Of a DNA stretch of 64,000 bases, positions 24,847-33,759 are shown piece by piece. Each line of letters opens with the position of its first letter. The first letter of the stretch is position 1. Both the position numbers and the translations under genes were made by a program. The notes below the pieces were generated by a model. That model did no database searches, had not been told where the DNA came from, and saw nothing but the letters and a program-made list of their open reading frames with translations. This stretch comes from Paenibacillus sp. HB172176. Its GTDB lineage: Bacteria; Bacillota; Bacilli; Paenibacillales; Paenibacillaceae. Where the stretch lies: assembly GCF_011947265.1 (NCBI RefSeq), contig NZ_JAATHD010000003.1:124001-188000 (forward strand), given 5' to 3'.

Positions 24847-26537
24847 AGGCGGTCGGCGATCTCATGAGAAGGGGCACGCTGTTCCATAAGCTGCTTCTTG
24901 CGCTCGTCATCTCCGTATCCCTGCCCGTGGTGCTGCTCGGCTATGTGTCCTACGATCGTTCCAAGGATCAAATCGAAGAGGTTGCCCGCGTGTTCCTGTC
25001 CGACAACGTGAATCAGAACGCGCAGCGCATGGAGCGGGTCCTGACGGATGCTGAGAGCTTGTCCGAGAAGGCTCTTGCCTCGCAAGAGCTTCAGCAGCTG
25101 CTGAAGAGTCCTTCGCCGGCCTCATTCTCGGATGAGATAGCGTTCATTCAAGAGATGAATACGCTCATCTCCGAATTGAAGGGACCGTACGAGCTGTATG
25201 TGTTCCCGCTGCAAATCGACAAGTTCCCCAATTATGCCAACCTGCTTCAGTACAAGCAGGTCTCTCCATCCCAGGAGCTGTATGACGAAGCGGCGGCTCT
25301 GCATGGCAAGGGCTTTTGGACGACGGGCTGGAACGAGCAATGGAAGGCGCCGGACTTCATCTATGTGAGGCAGATTCGCACGCTCGACAACTTTACTCCT
25401 GTTGGTGTGATGGCCATTCGCATTCCGCAATTCATGATTCGGGACCAATTGATCGGCCCGTCGCTTTATCCTCAGGCAGCTATCATTATTGCCGATGGCG
25501 ACGGGCGTATTCTATCGCATGAGGATCCTTCGCAATACGGTCAGCCGTCGCTTCTCAAACAAGGCGACAGCAGTTATCTTCATGCCTCGCTGCAGCTGTC
25601 GGTCAAGGACTGGACATTATCGATCTTGCTGCCAAGAGCGGATATTACGGCCAATTTGCAGAAGGTGCAGCGCTTTTCGATCTGGATGGTCGCGCTTAGT
25701 TTGCTGCTGATCGTCCTCCTCCTGAGTCTGATCGCAAGATCCTTCACGAACCCGATCAAGCAAATTATTTCGTATATGAAGAAGGTGCGAATCGGACAAC
25801 TGAAGCCGATGCCGGAGCAGGACAGGCAGGACGAAATCGGACAGTGGATCTACGGTTATAATGCCATGATCTTCAGTCTGCAGGAGCAGATGGATACGAT
25901 TCGGGAGATGGAGAAGGAGAAGAATGATCTGGAGCGTCAGATGCTCATCTTGCAGATCAACCCCCATTTCTTGTACAACACGCTGGACTCTATCAAATGG
26001 AAGGCGCAGGCGATCGACGAGCCGGTTATCTCGGAGATGGTGACGCGCCTAGCCGGCATGTTCCGCTTCACGCTTAGCGACGGCAACGGCTGGACGACCG
26101 TGGAACGCGAAATCGAGCATGTGAAGAACTATGCGGCAATCGAGCAGCTGAGAAATCCCGGGCAGTTCAAGATGCTCTATCAGATTCAGAGCGATCTGCT
26201 CGGCGCACGCATGCTGCAGCTGATGCTGCAGCCGCTGGTCGAGAACGCGATACGTCATGGCATGAACAAGCGGACGGACGGTCGCGGCAAAATCCTGATT
26301 ACCGCGATGATCGAGGATGAACATATCGCCATCACGATCGCGGACAACGGCCCTGGGGCGCAGGGCGGCCAGTCGGAGGGCATTGGCCTGGCCAATGTTC
26401 GGCAGCGTCTGCGCATTTATTTTGGCGAAGCGTACAAGCTCGAGACAGAATCGACCGAGAAGGGATATACGGTCAAGCTGAAGCATCCGCTGCTGCCGGC
26501 TGACGCAGCCATAGAGAAGTTGGATAGGAGCGGGTAG
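24843..26537 (+). CDS. YesM-like membrane sensor histidine kinase
   Basis: Start placed at the ATG that overlaps the regulator stop (ATGA). A longer in-frame reading from 24630 would run over the regulator and place charged sequence before the first membrane helix. The 564-residue product has TM1 (LLLALVISVSLPVVLLGYV), an extracellular Cache-like region, TM2 (FSIWMVALSLLLIVLLL), HAMP, and phosphoacceptor H375 in INPHFLYNTLDS. The ATP-binding domain shows LQPLVENAIRHG, DNGPGAQGG and GLANVRQRL. Cognate response regulator is the preceding gene. Confidence 0.93.
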   Translation: MKAVGDLMRRGTLFHKLLLALVISVSLPVVLLGYVSYDRSKDQIEEVARVFLSDNVNQNAQRMERVLTDAESLSEKALASQELQQLLKSPSPASFSDEIAFIQEMNTLISELKGPYELYVFPLQIDKFPNYANLLQYKQVSPSQELYDEAAALHGKGFWTTGWNEQWKAPDFIYVRQIRTLDNFTPVGVMAIRIPQFMIRDQLIGPSLYPQAAIIIADGDGRILSHEDPSQYGQPSLLKQGDSSYLHASLQLSVKDWTLSILLPRADITANLQKVQRFSIWMVALSLLLIVLLLSLIARSFTNPIKQIISYMKKVRIGQLKPMPEQDRQDEIGQWIYGYNAMIFSLQEQMDTIREMEKEKNDLERQMLILQINPHFLYNTLDSIKWKAQAIDEPVISEMVTRLAGMFRFTLSDGNGWTTVEREIEHVKNYAAIEQLRNPGQFKMLYQIQSDLLGARMLQLMLQPLVENAIRHGMNKRTDGRGKILITAMIEDEHIAITIADNGPGAQGGQSEGIGLANVRQRLRIYFGEAYKLETESTEKGYTVKLKHPLLPADAAIEKLDRSG

Positions 26538-26736
26538 CGATTGGGTTGAAGAAAGTACTTGTGCTGCACGGTAGTGGAAGCTTGCGACATTTCTGTGACT
26601 GTCGAAACATTGTAGCTTGTATTGACGATGCTCTAGCGCAGATTTCCAGCGTTGCAGTGCCGAATCCAGCACCGCCCGTCGCTCTAGCGCATCTGACGCC
26701 CGTACACTAAAAATGCACCCTTAAATATAAAAAACG

Positions 26737-26772
26737 ACCCGTATTTTCTCCGGAAAATACGGGTTATTCTTT
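26737..26772 (+). terminator. Intrinsic terminator after the kinase gene
   Basis: A 10-bp stem (CCCGTATTTT paired with AAAATACGGG, six-base loop CTCCGG) is followed by TTATTCTTTA and preceded by an A-run, so it can act on both strands. It is the main feature in the 310-base gap before the permease operon. A near-identical hairpin lies at 30302. Confidence 0.75.
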
Positions 26773-26847
26773 ATACATAAGACAGAGGCGTCTCACCTTA
26801 AGTCCTCCACTCCAACAGGAGGACGATTAGCAAAGGAGATTGGCAGC

Positions 26848-27819
26848 ATGGATCATCAACCACCTGTACTCGCAAGCAAGCAGCCCCTGACGGCTGCGGT
26901 CTCAAGAAGGCTTTCGGCATCGCTCCGACTGCTATGGAAATACCGCGTGCTGTACCTCATGCTTCTGCCCGGACTGATCTATTACGCGCTTTATCGGTAC
27001 GCTCCGATGGGCGGCGCGATTATCGCCTTCAAGGACTTCAACGTCATGCGCGGCATGTTCGACAGCCCTTGGGCGAATCCCTGGTACAAGCATTTCAAAG
27101 CGTTTTACGATTCTCCCTATTTCGCGCAAATCTTGAGGAACACCTTCCTGATCAGCTTCTACAAGCTGGCATGGGGCATGCTTCCCGGCATTCTGCTGGC
27201 GGTGATGCTCAACGAGGTTCGAGTGAAGTTCGCAAGATCGATCGTGCAAACGGTTACGTATTTGCCGCATTTCCTGTCCTGGGTGATCATCTATGGCATC
27301 TCGCTGTCCTTGCTGTCCGAAACCAGCGGCCTCATCAATATGTGGATCAAGGACAGCATCGGACACAGCATTCCATTCTTGTCCTCAACGGATTGGTTCC
27401 GGAGCATTCTCGTCGGTACGGAAATCTGGAAGGATACGGGCTGGAGCGCGATTATCTATCTCGCGGCGATCGCGGGCATCGATCCCGCCCTGTACGAAGC
27501 GGCGAGAGTAGATGGAGCGGGGCGAATGAGAAGCATCTGGCATGTCACTTTGCCGGGCATTCGCAGCGTCATTATTCTGCTGCTCATTCTGAAGCTCGGC
27601 CATATGCTCGATGCGGGCTTCGACCAAATCTACATTATGTACAACATTCATGTGTATCCGGTAGCAGACATCATAGATACTTGGGTATTCCGAACAGGAC
27701 TTGAGGAACTCAATTTCAGTCTGGCGTCGGCGGTCGGCTTGTTCAAATCCGTCATCGGATTCGTGCTGGTCGTCATCGCGAACAGTATCGCCAAGAGATG
27801 GGGGGAGCAGGTATGGTAA
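26848..27819 (+). CDS. Sugar ABC transporter permease, LplB type
   Basis: This 323-residue protein has six predicted membrane helices, the conserved YAPMGGAIIAFKDFN motif and EAA loop YEAARVDGAGRMRSI. AAAGGAGA stands ~9 bases before the ATG. Its stop overlaps the next permease start (ATG at 27813, stop at 27817-27819), so the two subunits are translationally coupled. It is part of locus B, between the kinase pair and the PL8 lyase, so its substrate is likely the lyase product. Confidence 0.93.
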   Translation: MDHQPPVLASKQPLTAAVSRRLSASLRLLWKYRVLYLMLLPGLIYYALYRYAPMGGAIIAFKDFNVMRGMFDSPWANPWYKHFKAFYDSPYFAQILRNTFLISFYKLAWGMLPGILLAVMLNEVRVKFARSIVQTVTYLPHFLSWVIIYGISLSLLSETSGLINMWIKDSIGHSIPFLSSTDWFRSILVGTEIWKDTGWSAIIYLAAIAGIDPALYEAARVDGAGRMRSIWHVTLPGIRSVIILLLILKLGHMLDAGFDQIYIMYNIHVYPVADIIDTWVFRTGLEELNFSLASAVGLFKSVIGFVLVVIANSIAKRWGEQVW

Positions 27820-28673
27820 GAAGCTGGAACGACCGCCTATTCAATGCTTTGAATTACACGATTCTGGCGGTCATCGTCATCGCCGTGGTGTTCCCGCTGC
27901 TCTATGTCGTGGCGGTCTCGCTCACGCCGTACAGCGAGGTGCTGAAGAACGGGGGCTTCGTCATCATCCCCCACAGCATCACCTTCGATTCGTACACCGC
28001 TTTCCTGAACGATTCGCTTATTCCGAGATCCTTCGGCATCACGGTGTTCATTACGCTTGCGGGAACGGCGATCAATCTGGTCTTGACGGCGCTCATGGCT
28101 TATCCGCTCAGCAAATCCTATCTTCCGGGCAGAACCTTACTCCTCTTCCTGATCGCCTTCACCCTGCTGTTCAACGGAGGAGTTGTGCCGACCTATTTGC
28201 TCGTGAAAATGACCGGTCTCATCAATTCGGTATGGGCGATGATTCTGCCGAGCGCGGTATGGTCCTTCAACCTGCTCATTATGAAAACCTTCTTCGAGGG
28301 TTTGCCGAAGGAGGTGGACGAGGCGGCGAGAATCGACGGAGCGGGAGAGCTTCGCATACTCGCGACGATCGTACTGCCGCTCTCCATGCCGGTCATCGCC
28401 ACGGTCGGCCTATTCTATGCCGTCGGCCATTGGAATGAATTTTTCCAAGCGATCATGTATATCAACGACAGCGACAAATTTCCGCTCCAGGTTATACTCC
28501 GGAATATACTGGCGAGCGCCATGATGCCGCCGATGGATGCGGAGGATGTGCTTCCTTCCGAGTCGCTGCAGATGTCCGCGGTTGTTATTTCCGCTTTGCC
28601 CATCGTAGTTGTTTACCCTTTTGTCCAGAGATATTTCACGCAAGGGATGCTTCTTGGATCAGTTAAGGGTTAA
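27813..28673 (+). CDS. Sugar ABC transporter permease, YtcP type
   Basis: Start set at the ATG at 27813 (MVRSWNDRLF), with GGGGGAGCAGG just upstream; an ATG at 27798 has no ribosome site. The 286-residue protein has six helices and EAA loop VDEAARIDGAGELRIL. It ends in YFTQGMLLGSVKG, the family tail. It pairs with the preceding LplB-type subunit, which it overlaps by 7 bases. Confidence 0.93.
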   Translation: MVRSWNDRLFNALNYTILAVIVIAVVFPLLYVVAVSLTPYSEVLKNGGFVIIPHSITFDSYTAFLNDSLIPRSFGITVFITLAGTAINLVLTALMAYPLSKSYLPGRTLLLFLIAFTLLFNGGVVPTYLLVKMTGLINSVWAMILPSAVWSFNLLIMKTFFEGLPKEVDEAARIDGAGELRILATIVLPLSMPVIATVGLFYAVGHWNEFFQAIMYINDSDKFPLQVILRNILASAMMPPMDAEDVLPSESLQMSAVVISALPIVVVYPFVQRYFTQGMLLGSVKG

Positions 28674-28708
28674 CATAGCAAGTAATAGAAGAAGCGAGGA
28701 GAATGGAT

Positions 28709-30259
28709 ATGAGAAAAAAAGGGATGGCAACGCTAATGTCCGTCGTGCTCACAGGTATGGTAATGCTCGCGGGCTGCGGCAGCAACAACAATAACGCTAC
28801 GGATGAGGCGAGCGCCAAGCCGGAAGCAACGGCAACGGGCAATGCTTCTGCGAAGCCGGTCGAGATTAATTTCTTCGCGTCCGGCTCGGGCATGCCCGCT
28901 GAGAACGAGGATTTTATTCTGAAGGAGCTGGATAAGCGCCTGAACATGGATTTGAACTTCAATGTGGTGGCGACGGATTATGAGCAGCAGCTCAATGTTA
29001 AAATTGCGGGAGGCTCCATGCCGGATCTGTTCGCGGTATCGAAGCCGCAGCTTCAAACCTATGCCGAGCAGCAGCTCCTGCTCGATCTGGGTCCTTATCT
29101 CGATCAGATGCCGAATGTGAAGGAGAAGCTGACGGAGGATGATCTGAACAAAGGCAGAATCGATGCCAAGCTGTATGCGATTCCAAAGCGCGCATACTTG
29201 CCGATGTCGACCTATTGGATTCGCAAGGATTGGCTGGACGCGGTAGGCATGGATGTGCCGGCAACCGTTGAGGATTTCAAGAAGGCAGCCGAGGCATTCA
29301 CGAAGAACGACCCCGACAAGAACGGGAAGAACGACACGTACGGAATCACCGGAAGCGGCTTCGGCAGCCCGGACGCGGTTAATGCGCCTTCGACGTTCGA
29401 CGCGGTGTTCGCGGCATTCGGAGTGGCTACTCCCGGGCAATTCCAGATTGGAGATAATGAAGTGAAATATTCAACTGCCATGCCGGAGATGAAGGAAGCG
29501 CTCTCCTATATTCATGATCTCGTGTCCAGCGGTTACGTCGATCCCGAATTTATGACGAACAAGGGGCTCAAGCATCAAGAGAAGGCATTCATGGGCCAGG
29601 CGGGCATCGTCTATCTCAACTGGGGCGAGATGGTGAAGGATAATTATGTGGAGCAATACAAAGCAATCAATCCGAACGCGGAATGGATTCAGCTTCCCGC
29701 TCTGACCGGTCCCGGCGGCACGTATCAAGGCAGCTTCGATATCGGCAGCACCGGCGGCAGATACGCGATTCCGGCCACTCTGAAGGATGAGCCCGACAAG
29801 CTGAACAAGGTGCTCGAATATATCAACTATATTACCGGCGACGAAGGCTCAAAGCTGGTCATGTACGGCATCGAAGGCGAGCATTACAATATGGAAGGCG
29901 ACAAGGTTGTGCCGACCGACCGAATCTCGGAGACGAGCTACGCGTTCAATCATCAATTAACGGGCCGCGACGAGCTCAACTATCTCAAGACGAAATTCGA
30001 CAAGCAGCAGAGCTATGTCACCTTTGCCGCCGAAGAGCCGCGCATTAACACGTTTAACGAGTTTATTCCAATTCCGGACGGCATCTCGATCAATGACAAG
30101 AATCGCTACGAAACCGAAGAGATTACGAAATTCATCTACGGTCAGCGCTCTTTGGACGAATACGACAGCTTTGTCGAGAAGCTGATGAACGATTTCAAAG
30201 TGACGACGTACCTCGAACAAGCGAAGAGCACGCTCAAGGAGCTCGGTTATGTGAAATAA
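28709..30259 (+). CDS. Extracellular sugar-binding lipoprotein (ABC importer)
   Basis: ATG at 28709 preferred (GAGGAG 7 bases away; the ATG at 28703 is only ~1 base away). The 516-residue protein has a lipobox LAGC near residue 22 and a mature start CGSNNNNATDEAS. The YtcQ/LplA-type fold shows WIRKDWLDAVGM, NDPDKNGKNDTYGI and TGDEGSKLV. It should capture oligosaccharides released by the PL8 lyase and pass them to the two preceding permeases. Ligand assignment is inference from linkage. Confidence 0.92.
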   Translation: MRKKGMATLMSVVLTGMVMLAGCGSNNNNATDEASAKPEATATGNASAKPVEINFFASGSGMPAENEDFILKELDKRLNMDLNFNVVATDYEQQLNVKIAGGSMPDLFAVSKPQLQTYAEQQLLLDLGPYLDQMPNVKEKLTEDDLNKGRIDAKLYAIPKRAYLPMSTYWIRKDWLDAVGMDVPATVEDFKKAAEAFTKNDPDKNGKNDTYGITGSGFGSPDAVNAPSTFDAVFAAFGVATPGQFQIGDNEVKYSTAMPEMKEALSYIHDLVSSGYVDPEFMTNKGLKHQEKAFMGQAGIVYLNWGEMVKDNYVEQYKAINPNAEWIQLPALTGPGGTYQGSFDIGSTGGRYAIPATLKDEPDKLNKVLEYINYITGDEGSKLVMYGIEGEHYNMEGDKVVPTDRISETSYAFNHQLTGRDELNYLKTKFDKQQSYVTFAAEEPRINTFNEFIPIPDGISINDKNRYETEEITKFIYGQRSLDEYDSFVEKLMNDFKVTTYLEQAKSTLKELGYVK

Positions 30260-30301
30260 GGAGCTAGACTGTTAAAAAAGCAAACATAAACATAAAAAAT
30301 G

Positions 30302-30337
30302 ACCCGTATTCGTCGGAGCGAATACGGGTTATTCTTG
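30302..30337 (+). terminator. Hairpin terminator after the binding-protein gene
   Basis: A 10-bp stem (CCCGTATTCG paired with CGAATACGGG, loop TCGGAG) is followed by TTATTCTTG. Compared with the hairpin at 26737, the two inner stem pairs differ with compensating changes, and the flanks are nearly the same. Confidence 0.7.
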
Positions 30338-30349
30338 TATTGCAAGGCA

Positions 30350-30363
30350 TGATAGCGTTTCCA
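30350..30363 (+). promoter_or_regulatory. Probable cre (CcpA) site before the PL8 lyase
   Basis: TGATAGCGTTTCCA matches 13 of 14 positions of TGWAARCGYTWNCA. It lies 20 bases before the lyase start, where CcpA binding would block expression when preferred sugars are present. Confidence 0.5.
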
Positions 30364-30382
30364 AAAAAGAATGGAGGCAATG

Positions 30383-33300
30383 ATGAACATGGTATGGAAG
30401 GCAAAAAGATGGCCTGCAATACTGCTCGTATGCGTGATGCTGGCGAGCATGCTGCCCTTCGCAAACGAAAAGGCGTTCGCTTCGGATGAGTACGACGCGC
30501 TCCGCGCCAAGTGGAAGGAGATGATCACGGGAGGCACAGGCTACAGCACAGGGGACGCGGATATCGCGGCGAAGCTGGACGAGATTGAAGACGCGGCGCA
30601 GAGCAATTGGGATACGTTGAATACGGATCCCTCGAGAACCCGGCTTTGGAGCAGCCTGGGCAGCGGTTCGGCGGATGTGAGGGACACGTATCGCAAGCTG
30701 AAGGACATGGCGCTCGGCTACGCGACCTACGGCTCAACGCTGGAGGGAGATACGGATCTGAGAGACGATATCGTCGACGCCATGGACTGGATGTACGCGA
30801 ACAACTATAACGAGACGACGCCGGCATCCGGCAACTGGTGGGATTGGGAGATTGGCACGCCGCTTGCGCTGAACGATCTCGTAATTCTGATGTACGACGA
30901 TCTGACAAGCACGCAGATCGCGAACTATATGACGGCGATCGAGCATTTCTCGCCGGGGGTCGAGCTATCCGGCGCCAATCGCGTATGGAAGGTGACGGTC
31001 GTCGGGGTGCGCGGCATCATCGTCAAGGACAGCGCGAAGCTGTACAAAGCGAGAGACGGTCTGGGCGATGTGTTCGAATATTCGACCGACGGCGACGGCT
31101 TCTATACAGACGGCTCCTTCATCCAGCACGGGGTCCATCCTTATACGGGAGGCTACGGCAAAAACCTCATCTCCGACATCGCGAACATGATGTACGTGCT
31201 GGACGGCTCCACCTGGGAGGTCGTGGATACGCGGAAGGATTTTGTCGCGAGATGGGTGTACGACAGCTTCGAGCCGCTTGTGTACAACGGCGCGATGATG
31301 GATATGTCGCGGGGAAGGGAGATCTCCCGCAACAAGTTCCAGGATCATGTGGTCGGCCACTATGTTATGCAAGCGCTGATTCGCATCTCCCAATTCGCTC
31401 CGTTCGCGGACAAGCTTGCGATCCAGTCGATGATTAAAGCATGGATTGCGGATGAGACCTACAGTAATTTCTACGAAGACGCAAGCATCAACATGATCGT
31501 GCTGGCGAAAGCGATCATGAGCGACAGCTCCATCGTCGCAAGGGACGAGCTCGTCGGCAATTATCTCTTCCCTCAGATGGACCGGGCGGTGCAGCTCCGC
31601 GAAGGCTTCGGCTACGCGGTCAGCATGTCCTCGACGCGAATCAGCAATTATGAATCCATCAATGCGGAGAATGCCCGAGCCTGGCACACGGCCGACGGCA
31701 TGACCTATCTGTACAATGCAGATCAATCACAGTTCAGCGATGATTTCTGGCCAACCGTCAATCCATATCGTCTGCCGGGCACAACGGTCGAGCAGAACAG
31801 CACGGTAGGCAGTCATTACGGCGGCAGCAACGAGGTTGGGGGAGCGTCGCTCGGCGAATACGGAGTGATTGGCATGCGTCTCATGCCTTACAGCCAGACG
31901 CTCGACGCGAAGAAATCCTGGTTCATGTTCGACGATGAGATCGTGGCGCTCGGCTCGGATATCGCTTCGACAGACGGAAGCCCCGTCGAGACGATCGTCG
32001 AGAATCGCAAGCTGAACGCATCCGGCAACAACGCGTTCACAGTGGATGGAACGGCGAAGTCGACCACGCTTGGCTGGAGCGAGTCGCTGACCGGCGTGGA
32101 TTGGGCGCATCTGGACGGCAACACGTCGGGCTCGGGCATCGGGTATTATTTCCCCGATTCCTCCAATCTGGAAGCGCTGAGAGAAGCGAGAACGGGCAAG
32201 TGGAAGGATCTCAACAGCTACAAAGGCTTTGACGATACGACGCTGATTACGAGAAACTATCTGACGCTCTATGTCAACCATGGCACCGACCCGACAGCGG
32301 GAAGCTATTCGTATGTGACCTTGCCGAATGCGACGACGACTGAGACGAGCGCCTACGCGAGCAGTCCCGACATCGACGTTCTCGAGAATTCCGATGAAGC
32401 GCAGGCGGTCGAAGAGACGACGCTTGGCATCAAGGCCGCGCAATTCTGGCAGAATAGTTCCAAGACGGTTGGCGGCATTACGAGCGACAGCATCGCCTCC
32501 GTCATGGTAGAAGATTCCGGCGGCGAGTTGGCTATTGCTGTGGCAGACCCGACACAGGTGAATACCGGCAGTATCGGTATTGAGTTGAGCGGCACTGCGG
32601 CTTGCGTGCTGGAGAGCGATCCGGCCATTACCGTACAGCAATTGTCGCCGAGCATTCAGCTATCCGTTAATGCGAATGGCAGCGCGGGAGCTTCCAGGCT
32701 GATTAAGCTGAAGAAGACCGGCACATGCAGCGGCATTACTCAGACGACAACTTATGAAGTCGAGGACCTGCCGTACGACAGCTCGGGCGACACTTCCACG
32801 GTCTACCACACCGATGCGGCGGCAAGCGGCGGCGAATGGAGATGGTATGCGGCCGATTCAGTCGGCGATTATATCGAGAATGCGATAGATGTGCCGGAGT
32901 CAGGCACGTATGAAATATCCGTTCGGCTGAAAAAATACAATTCAAGAGGCATCACTCAATTATCCGTGCAAGGCGTCGATGTTGGATCCGGAATTGACGG
33001 CTATGCCTCCAGTCAATCGTTCCAAACGATGCCCGTGGGAACGATATCCTTCGAGAAGGGCGGACCGAAGACCATCAGGTTCACGGTGACCGGCAAGAAC
33101 GCCTCCAGCTCGGGCTATGGCATTCCGCTCGACTCGATTATTCTGGTGCGTACGGGACCGTCTCCTTCGAGCCTGACCTACGAGGCTGAGGACCTTACGC
33201 TAACGGGATCCGCCGGGGATACGTTCGGCGTATACAGCGACAGCTCCGCAAGCGGAGGCAAGGTGACGAAGCTGATTGGGAATACGGCGGGCGATTATAT

Positions 33301-33577
33301 CAGCCACACGGTCAATGTCGCCGTGCCGGGAACCTATCGCATTCATGTGAGAGTGAAGAAATATTCGGATCGCGGCCAATTCCAGCTCTATCTGGACGGC
33401 AAGCTTCAAGGCAATCCTCAGGATGAATACAGCGCTTCTTCCGGCTACAGGGAGCTTGATCTCGGAGTAGCGAACTTCACGCAGACGGGCAATCATGAAT
33501 TCAAATTCACGCTCGCCGGCACCTCAGGATCGGGACTTACCCTTGTATTCGATAAGCTGACGCTTTCGCCGGAATAA
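30383..33577 (+). CDS. Secreted PL8 polysaccharide lyase with two C-terminal binding modules
   Basis: Start at ATG 30383 (GGAGG 5 bases upstream); ATGs at 30371, 30380 and 30389 are in frame. The 1064-residue protein has a signal peptide (AILLVCVMLASMLPF ... AFA). The N-terminal alpha/alpha toroid has NWWDWEIGTPLALND, and the catalytic set is all present: N199 in GANRVWK, H249 in FIQHG, Y258 in GGYG and arginines 310/312 in SRGRE, spaced as in xanthan and hyaluronate lyases. Beta-sandwich domains follow to about residue 775. Two ~135-residue modules at ~787-925 and ~930-1064 (TYEVEDL/TYEAEDL, GDYI, SGTYEI) look like CBM35/CBM6-type folds. The enzyme cleaves a uronate-containing polysaccharide by beta-elimination; which one is not decided by the sequence. 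It is a paralogue of the truncated gene at the window start. Confidence 0.92.
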   Translation: MNMVWKAKRWPAILLVCVMLASMLPFANEKAFASDEYDALRAKWKEMITGGTGYSTGDADIAAKLDEIEDAAQSNWDTLNTDPSRTRLWSSLGSGSADVRDTYRKLKDMALGYATYGSTLEGDTDLRDDIVDAMDWMYANNYNETTPASGNWWDWEIGTPLALNDLVILMYDDLTSTQIANYMTAIEHFSPGVELSGANRVWKVTVVGVRGIIVKDSAKLYKARDGLGDVFEYSTDGDGFYTDGSFIQHGVHPYTGGYGKNLISDIANMMYVLDGSTWEVVDTRKDFVARWVYDSFEPLVYNGAMMDMSRGREISRNKFQDHVVGHYVMQALIRISQFAPFADKLAIQSMIKAWIADETYSNFYEDASINMIVLAKAIMSDSSIVARDELVGNYLFPQMDRAVQLREGFGYAVSMSSTRISNYESINAENARAWHTADGMTYLYNADQSQFSDDFWPTVNPYRLPGTTVEQNSTVGSHYGGSNEVGGASLGEYGVIGMRLMPYSQTLDAKKSWFMFDDEIVALGSDIASTDGSPVETIVENRKLNASGNNAFTVDGTAKSTTLGWSESLTGVDWAHLDGNTSGSGIGYYFPDSSNLEALREARTGKWKDLNSYKGFDDTTLITRNYLTLYVNHGTDPTAGSYSYVTLPNATTTETSAYASSPDIDVLENSDEAQAVEETTLGIKAAQFWQNSSKTVGGITSDSIASVMVEDSGGELAIAVADPTQVNTGSIGIELSGTAACVLESDPAITVQQLSPSIQLSVNANGSAGASRLIKLKKTGTCSGITQTTTYEVEDLPYDSSGDTSTVYHTDAAASGGEWRWYAADSVGDYIENAIDVPESGTYEISVRLKKYNSRGITQLSVQGVDVGSGIDGYASSQSFQTMPVGTISFEKGGPKTIRFTVTGKNASSSGYGIPLDSIILVRTGPSPSSLTYEAEDLTLTGSAGDTFGVYSDSSASGGKVTKLIGNTAGDYISHTVNVAVPGTYRIHVRVKKYSDRGQFQLYLDGKLQGNPQDEYSASSGYRELDLGVANFTQTGNHEFKFTLAGTSGSGLTLVFDKLTLSPE

Positions 33578-33649
33578 GTCAAGCTCAAGCCGGAAGGAGA
33601 CATTAACAGCCGAATCTAGCAATTCATCATCATTTCGCGGTTATTCATC

Positions 33650-33679
33650 ATGGCATATCACGGGAACTTCCATTATAAT
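33650..33679 (+). promoter_or_regulatory. Candidate sigma-A promoter for the locus C regulator/kinase genes
   Basis: ATGGCA (4 of 6 to TTGACA), an 18-base spacer and a perfect TATAAT at 33674-33679, 81 bases before the response-regulator ATG. Confidence 0.45.
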
Positions 33680-33692
33680 TGGACTATTCATA

Positions 33693-33727
33693 GTCAAGCC
33701 GCCGTACGCGTTGTACGGCGGCTTGAC
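33693..33727 (+). other. Perfect 15-bp hairpin in lyase/regulator gap
   Basis: GTCAAGCCGCCGTAC pairs perfectly with GTACGGCGGCTTGAC around GCGTT. Only two T follow, so it is not a textbook terminator. It would fall within the first bases of a transcript from the TATAAT at 33674, which suggests either a 5'-end mRNA stabiliser or the end of the lyase transcript. Confidence 0.6.
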
Positions 33728-33759
33728 TTCCAATACAGCGCGTAAAACGGGAGGTTTCC

